A stretch of 64,000 nt of DNA from Neurospora crassa OR74A (lineage: Eukaryota > Ascomycota > Sordariomycetes > Sordariales > Sordariaceae): the NCBI RefSeq assembly GCF_000182925.2, contig NC_026504.1:4402001-4466000 (forward strand), read 5' to 3'. Below, one piece after another: positions 12,081-23,800 of this stretch (its first letter is position 1; every line of letters starts with the position of its first letter). A program made the translations under genes and the position numbers. The notes beneath the pieces were generated by a model, which had not been told where the DNA came from, did not search any database, and was given only the letters and a program-made list of their open reading frames with translations.

Positions 12081-13845
12081 TTAGCCTGGGGAGGGTCGTT
12101 CGATCGGGAGGAATTTGGTTTCGGTTTTCGCTCTCATTGCATTTACACACAACAGGATACCACTTCACAGCGAGGCGTTTTTTTATTTGTTTTTTTGGCA
12201 AGTAGATGGGAATGAGAAGTTGTTTTTGGCTGCGGGGGCTTTTGATTTCCGCGCCTAGATGGATACAAGGAAGATGGCGGGCTTTGGCGGGACAAGGAGG
12301 GTGGATGTATGGAAAAAGACCGTTGGACGTACCTCCATGATTAGGCGTGCACAAGCACCCGTGCCTCGCCCCTGCGTGCGCCTTGGGTAAGGGACGAGCG
12401 GATAGGTCATTAACATGAACGGGCTCGTCATGGTACACAGTAACGTCGTACAGCATATCTGCAGTGTTAGATTGCAATATCGCTCCATCAATCCTCCTGG
12501 TCTGCTGGGAAGGGATAGGAAAATGACAAGACATAGTAGTCACACACATGGGTAGCTCTTCCATTCTGCTTTCACGTGTCGCACATGTTCAACGTCCTCC
12601 CTCTCTTGTGTGATTGAGGAAGCCCTCAGCAGTAATTCTGAAGATTGATTAAATTGGCATCAGAAGAGGTGTCGACGTTGGAGAGACAATATAGCGGTTT
12701 TGTGGCTGATGCTTGTTGTGTTTGCTAGTCTGATGTGATCGAAACCTTGGGGTATGTATGTTGAGGTAGCAACAAAGTGCCGGAAAGTATTAATCAACGG
12801 ATTATGACCTGGAGGACGTAGCTTGTCTGTTATATAGCAGTCTCTCGACCCATGGCTGAAGATATGCGCTGGAGAGAGCGGCTTTACGCACGCCAACAGG
12901 TTAGTAACCTCCAGAGAATTCGGCCATAGAGAGACAGCAGAGACGAGCTCCATAACAAGTAGTTCGTGTGCTGAGATTATGAAGAGATCGCGGATCTGTC
13001 GGAAGGTGGGACAAGGCTATTGTGTCGTGTCCAGGAGGTAAGTATCGCGAATCTGTTGTGCACTGGAGAGTATTGAAGTTAGAGGGGGGAAACGAAAAAC
13101 GCAGATGATGACGGATGCAGGTACAGCCTCAAGTTGGCGAATGACGGCGGGGTGTCCTGAGTGCATCTGTGATTGGAAGGTAGGAGGGAAGCTGTGGTCA
13201 CTGGTGCCTTCTAGTCGTCGGTTCTTGTTCGCTGGCGCATCATTACAGAAAGCAATTTGTATCGCACCTACCTTCCAAATAATCGTGTGTTTTATCCTCC
13301 CATCCCGGAGGGAACTTGATTTCCACCACTCGTCGATTTGATAACCAACTCGCTTCGCGACTTGCATCAAAGATGAATCTTTGCTAACATGGGACATTTC
13401 TTTCATTCTAGACGGCTCTTGAAACCACCACGCTTCTGGAATTTTACGTCGTCGTTTCCGAATTTCCAGGATGATTGTGTCTGTCGTGATATCAAAGCAG
13501 CCATCACTCATGTATTATTTCCTAGACAAGTGTCACCCTTTGTGTGAGAGTGACACTATAAGATCGTCCAACATCGCGCGCCCGCTTCCGATAACTATGG
13601 TATCTCCCAAAACAAAAATGGAAACTGACAAGAGAAAGAGTGAACGTTCTTGGTGATTCCTCTTTCACCAAACTCCGATCGAACCGCTTTCTTCCAAGGC
13701 ACCCCGATTAACGCCCAGTTGCCATAGTGAGCGAATAGCCATCAAGCCATCCCCTGTGAGAACAACGTAGTACCCGGTGACAACTCCAAGTCCCATAAGC
13801 TAATATCCTATACAGGTGTTCTAACTCGTCCGTTTCGTCCGTCTA
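12081..13845. other. Intergenic, convergent 3' flanks
   Basis: Lies between the ends of a plus-strand and a minus-strand gene, so 3' UTRs and terminators are expected. Short frames on both strands lack support. Nothing else seen. Confidence 0.5.
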
Positions 13846-14577
13846 TTATGTCGCATAGGGCTGCTGCGAATATGCCGGTTGCGGAGGAAGCTCATTAGCA
13901 GTGGCGGGCGCAACGGAGGCGGTTGGCTGTACTTGTCCAAGTTCGGCCTGGCTGAGCTTTGGCGCCGTAGCTTCGCGAACGCAAGCAAGGATGAAGAAGA
14001 CAAGATCGATGATTGACAGGACCCTGTGGCAATACCGTTAGCCCTACCAAAAAAGGGAAAGCTTTTTGGACATGGGAAAAGCTTACCAGGCAACGGCACC
14101 TAGACCAGCGCACACAGCCAAGGCCGAGCCATAGTCATGAACTGCACCGTAGTAACCGCTAGAATAGTCGAGCACGAGAGCTGCCTGGCTTGCCGCATAC
14201 GCCCAGCCCGCAAGCCAGAAGATCACTGCGAGACTGTAAAGAATAAGACCGACGATGCGATAGAAGAGGTGTGGCGCTCCAAACTGGAGCCCGAGGGAGC
14301 CGCCGTAAACAACAAGACTCCAAATAGTCTGAAGGAACCGGCATTAGCTCTTGCGCTGACTCCTGATACAAAAAGAGTCACATACCACAAAGATCATCAT
14401 CCCACTAGCGCCCGTATATCCATAAGCCGCAGACCCTCCTCCGGCAAACATCGAGACAGCCCACGCCGCAACCCCCAGAAGAACAAGTGAGAGCACGAGG
14501 ATGGCGATCCGAATGTAAAGGAGCCATGATGGAAATGGAGGGACTCCAACAGCGGTGAGTCCACGAACCGACGCCAT
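13846..14577 (-). CDS. MARVEL-type four-helix integral membrane protein
   Basis: Three exons, 14386-14577, 14087-14328 and 13846-14023, separated by introns of 57 nt (14329-14385, GTATGT donor) and 63 nt (14024-14086, GTAAGC donor, GCTAAC branch). The spliced frame gives 203 aa. Four hydrophobic segments are visible: about 19-40 (YIRIAILVLSLVLLGVAAWA), 55-75, 85-112 and 132-155 (AVCAGLGAVAWVLSIIDLVF). The short soluble tail is rich in Pro, Gln and Ala. Arrangement and length fit the MARVEL family (PF01284), which acts in membrane apposition and vesicle trafficking; in fungi these proteins often sit in the plasma membrane or eisosome-like patches. Exact role unknown. The start MASVRGL at 14577 sets the N-terminus just before the first helix. 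Confidence 0.85.
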
Positions 14578-16641
14578 CTTGTCTTTCGCGCCTCTTGGGG
14601 CTATTTGATATCGATATCGATCGGTGGCTAGATCCAAGTTATTAAAATTTCGGTGGTTGAATCCTGACACTGGTTCGCGTATCACAATAAAATTCGGGTT
14701 GTTAGTTGAAAACAGAGAAAACAGAGCTGTGATATCAGCTCTTATTCAAACAAAGAGCAAGCTGCACGGCAACCTACCTTCCAGCCCTTCTTATTCTAAT
14801 CTTTTTCTTCAGACCTTCAGCCCGCAGCACTGTAATCTCCTCATTGTCAAGCCACTCATAGCGCCAATTGGTTGCCTCCCCTCCCGCCTTTCGATTTCGG
14901 GCACACACACCGTAGTGCAACGTGAGGGATGACTCTACCCTTTCTTCACCCCCTGCTGTCCGGTTCTGGCTAGATAATGGTTGCGAAGGGGGGGCCATGA
15001 AGAGTGACGGCAGTACAAAGCCTATAATGCCATACTGGCGAGCGCTCTGCGTGGTAGACGGGGGTGGTTTAGGTAACACGACCAGGAGAAAAAAAGCTGC
15101 GATTCGTGGAGGAGAGCGCCAAGTCGTTTGAAACTTCCGGTCTCGCTTGGGAGCTGAAAGAGGTCCCCTGTTACACAACGCCGATAGTTTTTCCCTGCAG
15201 CACCTCTTTCGGTTTCCGGATAGGATCTTCTTTGTGACTGATCTTGTGAGTATCTTCTTCCCCTCTGTGATGGAGCAGCCCGCATTAGCTCAAGATGATG
15301 GAAGATCAAAAGTGAATTTGGGCATTGGCAATTTGCTAACGTGACTTCCAGATTGCCGGATTCTGTGGTATATATTCTTGTATATTCATTCCAAGCCGAG
15401 AAGGCCGAGATGAACTGAGGACGACGGCAGAAACCATTGTGGGAAGCGTTGAAAGAATTGGCACACCATGTCCTCATCCCCTCGGAGTGTCAAGTGTGTG
15501 TGTGTGAGTGATGTGGTATCTCCGCAGTTGGGCAGTTGTGTTCTTTGGAGCACCCACACGCATCTTTGGCGTTTTCACATACCGCTGATTGGGCAGCTGG
15601 TATTGAAAGGAAATATAAATAGCATCGTCAAACGGCCTGCCATCAATATCCCAATCACACAACATGGGGAATGTTGCAAAGGTGCAACTTAAGCGAAGTG
15701 TGCGGCTGAGACTAGCGGCGACATGGAGACAGCAACGTGATGACGTGCAGTAGGTAGTAGGTAGCTCTAGGTTGAGCTGGCACTTGGTTAGTATTTGGCA
15801 ACTTCTGTTAGTAATTCTCTATTGTTTCTCCACCATTCGTAACACCGTTTAAGCTGCATTAACAATGACCTAGTCAAGGCCGGCGATCCGCGATAAGACG
15901 GGCGAATTTAGCACCGGTAGATAGATAGATATTCGACCCCTCCCCTCTTCTTCGTCCGAATAGTTGCATACATTGGAGGAGGAACCCAGCATCAGGTTCG
16001 GCTCCTCACCAGTATTCATTTAATGAGCTGTCAGGGACAGATAAGCCATGCTTTTGACGCTCCACGTGGGGAGAAACCGCTCTTTCGTAGAAACCAACTA
16101 ACAAACGAAGGGGCGATACAAAGGCTCATCAAGCGCGTTCATATGAATCTTCATTGAATTTCCGTCGTATTGTCTTGAATACGTTCTTTTCAAAGTTTGC
16201 GAATGCCTTCGTCGTCGAACGCGAATTTAAATGATGCGGCGTGATCCCTCGCCTCCAACCCTAACCCGGTCTAATGTTTGATGAGCGGGCATCTTCCCCG
16301 CAAAAATGTTGGCGATGACTTCATCACAACCAGGTAATGTGGGGCCAAAAGCCATAGAGGTTCCCGTCACTTTTTACAAGCAATACACCAACAACGAGAG
16401 TGTCTCGCTTGAAGCTTCTGAGTTCAGTCATTGATTTAATCATCGAAATCAAGAGACATCTATACTCATTAAACGATTCTCGGCGCATACTTTCGCAGTA
16501 TTATCCTATCTCTGCGCCTCTTCGCGACAGTTACAGAAACAAGCAACGAAAGCATCCCCTAATCTATGTAGTACAGTCACGATAGTAGATCGCAACCACA
16601 AACATTGCTCACCCAATACTAAGACGAAGCCAACCGCAACC
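14578..16641. other. 2-kb intergenic region between divergent genes
   Basis: Holds the promoters of the MARVEL gene (minus) and the 163-aa gene (plus). Overlapping short minus-strand frames at 14774-15477 were examined and not supported. A tight AGTAGGTAGTAGGTAG cluster lies near 15749-15764. Confidence 0.5.
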
Positions 16642-17234
16642 ATGTCCGGTCCTGGTCGAAGCACCACTCCTAGTCGGGTGACCTCTTCTCTCCCCATCAG
16701 CTCCGTAATCTTCTACGGCCTGGGCGCCGGTCTCGTTGGCGTCACCATGTACGCACTTACACTCTCTTCCCGCCTCAGCTTCCGTCAACTCCTACCAAAG
16801 ACACATCTCCCCTATCAACCAACTCAAACTAACCGTTTCCCAAATCCAGGATGACTCTTGCCGAAAAGTCCGAACAACTCTTGACCTCTCGTCCCAACTC
16901 ATACGTGCCCGCGCGCACCCTCGAGCGGCTCATCTCCGTGCGCGCCTCGACCGACACGCAGCTCTGGGGACTCAACATGGCGATGCACTACGGACAAGGA
17001 GCAGCGGCGGGCGTAATTCGGGCGCTGATGAGCTGGAACGGGATCCGAGGCCCGTTTGCCGACCTGATCTTTGTCGGGGTCCGCTTACTGATTGACCAGA
17101 CGCTGGAGAACTGGACGGGTGTGGGCGCGCCGCCGTGGACGTGGCCGGTCGACGAGCAAATACTTGATATTCTGCACAAGACGGTGTTTGCGGTGACGAC
17201 CGGGTGGGCGGTTGATCGGTGGTTGGTTACATGA
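16642..17234 (+). CDS. Small membrane-anchored protein of unknown function, 163 aa
   Basis: Two exons, 16642-16748 and 16850-17234, joined over a 101-nt intron (GTACGC donor, ACTAACC branch, CCAG acceptor) give 163 aa. The N-terminus is Ser/Thr/Pro-rich, followed by one hydrophobic segment at about 20-37 (SSVIFYGLGAGLVGVTMM). The rest is compact, with Trp-rich amphipathic segments (QLWGLNMAMHYGQGAAAGVI, WTGVGAPPWTWPVDEQ) and a C-terminal helix ending WAVDRWLVT. The smooth frame across a well-formed intron makes this a confident gene. I do not recognise a domain; a mitochondrial or ER membrane location would fit the N-terminus but is a guess. Confidence 0.8.
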
Positions 17235-17549
17235 GGAGGGGGTTGGAGGGGAAAAGAGGTATGTTCTCAATGAAGTGGGATACGGGAGTTTGGTATGGCT
17301 TTGATTATTGATGAATGAATGCGGAATTCAAGAAGAATCATAATAACAGCTCATCGTACTAATGGCAATGCCTGGCTAGAACGTGAGAAGGAACGCGAAA
17401 TTGAACAACAAAAAGATGATTCAAACCAAAAAGCAAGAGGCACCCGAGTCAAGCTGGGAATTGGCATGATGGAACCTGTAAAACGAAAAAAAGAAATAAC
17501 ATATGCCCAGAAGGAGAAAAAGGGAAAATTGCCAAAAAGATAACTTTTG
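17235..17549. other. Short intergenic stretch with tRNA downstream flank
   Basis: 3' flank of the 163-aa gene and 3' flank of tRNA-Asn, including its pol III terminator at 17534-17538. Nothing else seen. Confidence 0.5.
17534..17538 (-). terminator. RNA polymerase III terminator of tRNA-Asn
   Basis: A run of five T on the minus strand (AAAAA on plus), 11 nt after the mature 3' end of the tRNA, the usual pol III stop signal. Confidence 0.75.
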
Positions 17550-17623
17550 CTCCCTCGGTAAGGATCGAACTTACAGCCTCCAGATTAACAGTCTGACGCG
17601 CTAGCCAATTGCGCCACGAGGGA
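17550..17623 (-). tRNA. tRNA-Asn (anticodon GTT)
   Basis: A 74-nt cloverleaf on the minus strand without intron. Acceptor arms TCCCTCG and CGAGGGA pair perfectly, discriminator G at 17550. The D-arm includes GGCGCAATTGGCTAGCGC; the anticodon arm is CAGA-CTGTTAA-TCTG with anticodon GTT; the T-arm carries the GTTCGATCC signature. No CCA is encoded, as expected in a eukaryotic nucleus. Confidence 0.97.
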
Positions 17624-17942
17624 TCAATTGTTGAGAAAGAATCCCACTCAAGTCATTACATAGTCAGTCCTTCACAATAGTAGCTTACGGGGTACGTATG
17701 TGAACTTCGGCTGCGCATGGCTCAGTTCACCAACACACGGTAGCAAACGACCAGAACCACCGAATTCAAGAAAGGGTCTAATCAGGATGAAATATCTTAT
17801 TGTATTGCTCATCAAAGCTCATAGAATTCATTCCATCATGATTTATGCCATATCCATATGCAAAAAAACACATGCTATCCCCATGGTATCCGATGTGTGG
17901 AAATATTGAGAAGACTCCAAGAAGAAAACCCGATACCCCAGT
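17624..17942. other. Intergenic: tRNA upstream flank and guanine deaminase 3' flank
   Basis: About 320 bp with no supported gene; contains the upstream side of the tRNA and the 3' UTR region of the guanine deaminase. Confidence 0.5.
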
Positions 17943-19526
17943 CTACTTCCTCTCATGCACCAACCTCCCCTTGACCCAAACTTTCCTCGTGTTCCTATCG
18001 TCGCCGTTAAACAACCACTTGGCCACTTTATTCGGCCAACTTTCCCACCCAAACACATCTACATTCCCTTCCTCCTCTTTTTCCTCATCTTCATACTCCC
18101 CATCCACTACGTCCCTCCCCAACCCAATCAACTGCGCATCCCACTCCATGCCCACCTCAAACCCGCCCACCTTCCCTTTCATTCCTACCAGCTCCGCTCC
18201 TCCTTTTGTAGCCAGATACAGCACCTCTTCCACCGTCAGCTTGGCCCTCTCCCTATCTATCCCGTCCTTATTCGCCTGATTGGCCTTGCTCTCCTTCTCC
18301 GAATTACCGTCTTCATTCGTCTTGCCCTCCGTCTCCGCCTCACTCTCCTTCTCCCCTTTATTCTCCTTCTCCCCCTTATTCTCCTTCTTCGCCGGCGCAC
18401 ACCCCATAGCCACATGCCGGCTGACTAGCGCCGCCTGCCTCGCCATCTCCAACACTGATGGGCTATACCCGCCGCTCATATCCGTGCCCAAACCGACCTC
18501 GATGCCGCGCTCCAGCAGCCACCTTACCCGCGCCGCGCCGCTCGTAAGGGCGCTGTTGCTGCACGGGCAGTGACTGACCTTGCTTCCCCTTGCCTTGATG
18601 ATCTGCACCTCCTCTTCCGATAGGTGCACGCCGTGCGCCAGGATGGTCTTGTCCGTCAGCAGGCCAAAGGTGTCGTACACGTGCGTGTAGGTATCCCCTT
18701 TCGCTCCGATCTTCTTGGCAGGGAACATTTCCTTCACCAGCGCAATCTCGCCTTCGTTCTCCGAGATGTGCGTTTGCACAGGGAGACCCGTTTCGGCCGC
18801 TAGCTTGCCTAGTTCGGCCATCAGGGGCGCCGAGCACGAAGGCGCGAAGCGCGGGGTGATCACGGGGCGGACGATGGTGCCGGTCGGATCGATGGACTCG
18901 ATGTAGGTGATCGATTCGCGGGTGGCGGCCACAGAGTCAGCGGCCGAGGCGTCGCGATAGTACTTCGGGGACAGCTGATCCATGCACACACGGCCGACGA
19001 GGGCGCGCTGACCGGCGCGCAGACACAGGTCGGCGAGCAAGTTGGTGGTAGTGACGTCTTTGGTGGCGTAGTAGGCGGCGCACGTGGTGCCATGGCTCAG
19101 GGTCTTGCGGATAACGCGGTTGTAAACGGTCCGGGCCTTGGCCGGGTCTGAGAGCGAAGCCTCGAGCGGGAATGTGTAGGTCTCGAGCCAGTCGAGGAGA
19201 GTGGACTTGCCGAAGATACCAACATTGGGGTACTGCGGGGCGTGCAGGTGAGTGTCGATGAAGCCGGGGAAGAAAAATTGGTTATGGGAAGCTAAGGAGG
19301 AGTGTATGGAAACGCTGTCCGGAGCCCAGCCCAGGCGTGGGAATAGAGTGCTGGCGGCTTGGGAGAGATCAAAGTCTCGCTCGATGGCAACAATGGTGCC
19401 ATTCTGGTCAACGGCAACGGCCGTGTTGTGGAGATATTCGAGGTCGGTCAGGGTCTTGGGGTAAATAAAGGTGCCGTAGAAGAGCTGATTCCGGGCGGCC
19501 AGGGTTGTCTGTTCCTGAGAACCCAT
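17943..19526 (-). CDS. gud1: Guanine deaminase (EC 3.5.4.3)
   Basis: Intron-free, 527 aa, ATG at 19526. It converts guanine to xanthine and ammonia in purine salvage and nitrogen scavenging, in the cytosol. The amidohydrolase signatures are all present: the metal ligands in GFIDTHLHAPQYP (about residue 90), substrate-loop residues in the segment running to DWLETYTFPLE, THISEN (about 252), ILAHGVHLSEEE (about 295), SHCPCSNSAL, and GLGTDMSGG with the zinc-binding Asp (about 349). The family is usually 450-490 aa; the excess comes from a hydrophilic Lys/Glu/Asn-rich insertion at about 377-423 with an internal KKENKGEKENKGEKE repeat, placed after the catalytic barrel helices and before LTVEEVLYLAT. 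It probably forms a disordered surface loop. Confidence 0.96.
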   Translation of the reverse strand: MGSQEQTTLAARNQLFYGTFIYPKTLTDLEYLHNTAVAVDQNGTIVAIERDFDLSQAASTLFPRLGWAPDSVSIHSSLASHNQFFFPGFIDTHLHAPQYPNVGIFGKSTLLDWLETYTFPLEASLSDPAKARTVYNRVIRKTLSHGTTCAAYYATKDVTTTNLLADLCLRAGQRALVGRVCMDQLSPKYYRDASAADSVAATRESITYIESIDPTGTIVRPVITPRFAPSCSAPLMAELGKLAAETGLPVQTHISENEGEIALVKEMFPAKKIGAKGDTYTHVYDTFGLLTDKTILAHGVHLSEEEVQIIKARGSKVSHCPCSNSALTSGAARVRWLLERGIEVGLGTDMSGGYSPSVLEMARQAALVSRHVAMGCAPAKKENKGEKENKGEKESEAETEGKTNEDGNSEKESKANQANKDGIDRERAKLTVEEVLYLATKGGAELVGMKGKVGGFEVGMEWDAQLIGLGRDVVDGEYEDEEKEEEGNVDVFGWESWPNKVAKWLFNGDDRNTRKVWVKGRLVHERK

Positions 19527-20814
19527 GATGTCTGCGTTGTGTGTAGTATAGCTGAGGAGGATCGATGTCTCTTAAACTTCCCCAAAATATGTAGGTAGGT
19601 ACCGTGCTGGGAAGTGAAGGATACAGATTAAGGCACCTTGCGCTCAGACCCTCAATGTGCTTGTTCGAGCCGTCCCGGTTCGGCTTTTCTGATGGATGAG
19701 ACTTGGTCGAAGCAATTGCCAATGATGCCCTTATTATGCGCGGCTGACAGAAAGAAGCCGGATTCTCGGTTTTGCACACGACGGGTCTGGCTCAAGTGAA
19801 GGCTGTAACGGTCTGACGATTAAGTAGATGCAAGTCGAACTCTGACAGGTGCGAGCTGCTGTGTGCGCTTTCATACAACGTGTCCTCTCTAGTGTATTGC
19901 TTACATATAGCGATGAGAAATCGCATCAAGCCCCCCAGTAGCCAGGAAGGAAAGAACAAAAGTTCGGGGAGAAGATGATTCTTATAGGTCTGTCTTAGTC
20001 GTCGGAAACAACAGGCTGGTTGGTGGTGATAAGAGCGTCAAATGGCTATTACCCCTACCGAGCCATATCACCAATCAACATCGATTAAAGCCGAAACATT
20101 TACCATGCCGATTCTCTCTAGGAACCTCACCGTGTTCCTCATTGCTTCTTTACATACCCGCCTACCGCCGATACGCGATAGGTTATCGAGTATATCGGTG
20201 GATCCGGTCCCTTGATTTCTGTCTTTAAAGTGCGGTCAGCGCCGGCTGCCGATCCGAGCCTACCAACGGTTGCTGGTGCGTCCAACCACTCGGAGATCAT
20301 CGGATTTTGGCATTCATCCCCTGAACTTTCTGATCAGCGTCACTTGCCCGATTGCGACCTGATTGATCAATCTGATTGGCCAATCTGACGGAACATGTCA
20401 AGGCGTCCTGCCATGACGTCTTGATAAGCCCAAGAGAACACCAAACAGCGAGAGCCAAAATCGCGGCTTGGTAAACAGCGTTCGAGGCCAAATGGTCACA
20501 GTCTCTCCTAATCTTGTTCTTGTAAATGGCGTTGTCTTTATCACCTCATCTATTTTCCCACTCCTCCAGACTTTCGTTACCATTTAGCTAAATCAGCCAT
20601 CTAAAATATACGCCCGGCCGCCAAAAAATGCTGGCAAAATATAACATATTTTATAACTCCTGTAATCCACCACTTCTTGCCTTCCGTCCAAATAACCGCC
20701 AAGTTCCTGGATACTGAATAGTGATATGTGGCGGATAAAAGCCACTGAAACCAAAGGATATGTAAGCATCTAAACCAGTTCCCATTGCTCATCGCTCTCG
20801 TTTGTTCTCTTCTT
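19527..20814. other. 1.3-kb intergenic region
   Basis: Promoter of guanine deaminase and 3' flank of FAS alpha. A TGTAGGTAGGTACC motif sits near 19590-19603, 65-75 bp upstream of the deaminase start. No supported gene. Confidence 0.5.
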
Positions 20815-23800
20815 CTAGAAGTGAGCCGTAGCAATGGCAACAGCATGGCTGTCAGAATAGGACAGCGTCACGTTGACCTTGGAAACGCCAGCCTTATTCG
20901 CGGCCTCCAAAGCAGCACCATGCAACTATCAACATGTTAGCAACTGATTCTAATGACAAAAAACAAAAACAAAAAAGGAGACACGTACCTTCACAACGGG
21001 ACCCCCGTTGCTATCTGAGAGAATCTCAATGTCCTTCAGGGATGCACCAGCACCCTGGCCGGTGACACCAAGGGACTTAAAGACGGCCTCCTTCGCGCTC
21101 CAGCGACCAGCAAACGACTTCTGCGGCGACCGACCAGTGCTAGGAGCCTTGCAGTACTGGAGCTCAGCCTCGGTGAAGTTGCGTTCCAAGAAGGTTTCAT
21201 TGTCGATGTTGATGGAGGAAATCTCCTCAAGATCGAAGCCAACACGGGTGTTGCTGTTCTTGAGACGGTTTGCAGCACGGGCAACAGTCGACTCAAGAGA
21301 TTCCTCGCTCTTCTTCTGCAGCTTCTGTGCTGGCTCCAACTCCATGAAGTTGGCGGGATACGTGAGCTGGCCGGTCTTCTTGTCCTCGGTGACGCGGGCC
21401 TTGGGGTTAAGGAGAACCGATTGAAGCTGATCATCAGAGTAGGGAGATTTATCCTTGGCAACGAACAGGGTGTTGTTGATAAGGCCGTTGTGGAAGAAGC
21501 GGTAGGTCTTCTTCTGGCGAGCCTCCACCTTGGTGCGGTAAGCGTTGAATACCTCCTCATCAAGAGTGGCATAAAGATACTTGGGATGGACACCAATGGC
21601 CTGAGCACCCTTCTGGCCGAAACCGAACGATGTAACGGAGAAGGCCTTGACACCATCAGTCTGGATACTCTTGCTAGGGTAAACAATGTAGTCAAACTCC
21701 TCCATGACAGCGTCGACGTTGTCGGCATTGCGGTTGCCGGGGACGAGGCCACTGTTGAGCACTTGCAAGCAGCCGTTCATCATCCAGGCACCAGCAGCAC
21801 CCTTGGGATGACCAGTGAGGTACTTCTGGAAGATGCCGAGCACGGCATTGCCCTTCTTGCGGCCAAGATGACGGAGCTGCTGGCAGATGACAGACGACTC
21901 ATTCTTGTCGTTGGCCTTGGTGGAAGTACCGTGGAAAGAGGCGACGTCAAGATCGTCAATAGTGAGGCCCCAAGTAGCGAGGGCACCACGAAGGGGAGCA
22001 ATCGTAGCATCACCCTTCCAGAAGTTGTTGCCGTAGCTGCGGAGAACTTCCTTGACCTGTCTTTCGGCCTCCTCTTCAATGTGTTGGGTTCTGTGGCGGG
22101 CATAGTCGTCAATCTCCTTCTGCGGCCTGCCTTCGGCCTTGAGGGCCTCGATCTCATCGGCGAGATACTCAAGCTCTTCCTCCTTCTCGTTCTCAAGCTG
22201 CTTCTTCCGGCGCTCAATCTGGCGACGTCTGTACTTGATATCGAGCAGGGGCGAGGGGAGGCTACCCTGGCGCTCGCGAGCAGTAGTAAGAACACCCTTG
22301 CCGGGCGCAGGGACGGAGCGACCAATCTTGTCGGAAGCGGTGGTGGTCAAAGCAAGGACACCATAGATGGGGACGCCCATGTCCAAAGCAAGCTTGGCAG
22401 TCATGATGACCTGAACACCGCTACCCTGCGACTCCATGAAGCCATTTCTCGTGGTGGTAGTGGGCCTGGACATCTCCTTGGGCGTGCGACCATGAGCAAA
22501 CTCATCAACAGCGTTGCTGGTAGCCTTCATGTTGGCGAACTCATACGAGCCCTCCTCGCCAAAGTCATCGAAGCCACCAACGAAGCACACGCGGGCCTTG
22601 CCCTCCATAATGGTCTCGTAGCCAATGTCGATAGACTCGACAGCGGTGGCGCAAGCACCGACCGGCGTCTTGATGGGTCCAGAAGACGAGATCAAGAGCA
22701 TGTTTACCCACGCGGCCATGGTGTTGATGAAGGACTCTTGAAGAATATCGTTCTGGACAGGCTTATCAAGGTATCTGTCGCGGTGCATGTTACGGAGTGC
22801 AGTTGCACCACCCATACCAGAACCAACGCAGTTACCCACTTCGGAGACATGGACGTACTTGTAGAACTCGTACGGGTCGGTGATACCAGACGAGAGAAGA
22901 GCCTCCACAGTAGACACAAGGACGAAGAGAGCGACGGGATCCACCTGAGAAATGATGTCGTCGGGGATACCGTAACGCTTGGCGTCCCAGCCAGTGGGGA
23001 TCTGGCCAGCAACCAGACGATCAAAGCGCAGAGCCTTGGGGATCCAGAGCGAGGCACCCTTCTTCAGACGGACAGTGTACTGACCAGTTTCGGGAATCTC
23101 AAAGATGTCGACCTTATCGCCATGCTCTCTCTTAAACTCCTCAGCGGTGTCCTTGGTGGCCTCGAAAGGATCGAGATCCTCCTCAATGACAACCTCATGG
23201 AGAAGCTGCTTCTTGTTGGGATCGTAACCGTCGAATAGCTCGGGCTCGATCAGACGGATACCAGCGTGTTCAAGGATGTACTTCTCGTACTTGGGCTTGA
23301 TGTCCTTGTCATCAACGGGCTCGCCAGTCTTGGCATCAACCCAGCCAGAGTAGGGCTTGCCCTTAATAGGACCGTTATGGTTCTTGATGAGACCCATGAT
23401 CCAGGCCATCTCAATGCAGCCCTCAAGTGAGAACTCACCATAGGCCTCCATCTCCCAGCGGGTTCTGGAGTTACCCCAGGGGCCAACCTCAGCGAAACCA
23501 GTGACAACAACGACCTTCTCCAGATCAACCATACCCTTAAGAGTGTCGTTAAGAGGAGCAACCTCGGACTTCCAGTCAGGCAAGGTCGGGAAGTCAAACT
23601 TGATGTTGGCACGGGGCTCGATGACCTTCTTCTTGTACAGAGCCTCGGAGTCCTCGCCATTGACGATCTTGTTCTCAATAGCAGTCTCCTTGGTGACGGC
23701 CTTGCGAATATCGCTGGTCTCCATAAGGTTCTTGCGCTGACTAGTCATGGTCTCGTTCAAGTTGGTGATGAACTGAAGACCGCCGTTCAGATCAGCGAAG

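Noticed and set aside
15022-15477. 151-aa frame on minus overlapping another at 14774-15178
   Set aside because: Neither shows a motif; both lie in a divergent promoter region.
21421-23238. 605-aa frame on plus, antisense to FAS alpha (and a 500-aa one at 23872-25374)
   Set aside because: Shadow frames caused by strong C/G bias at third codon positions in the real gene; hydrophobic, motif-free translations.
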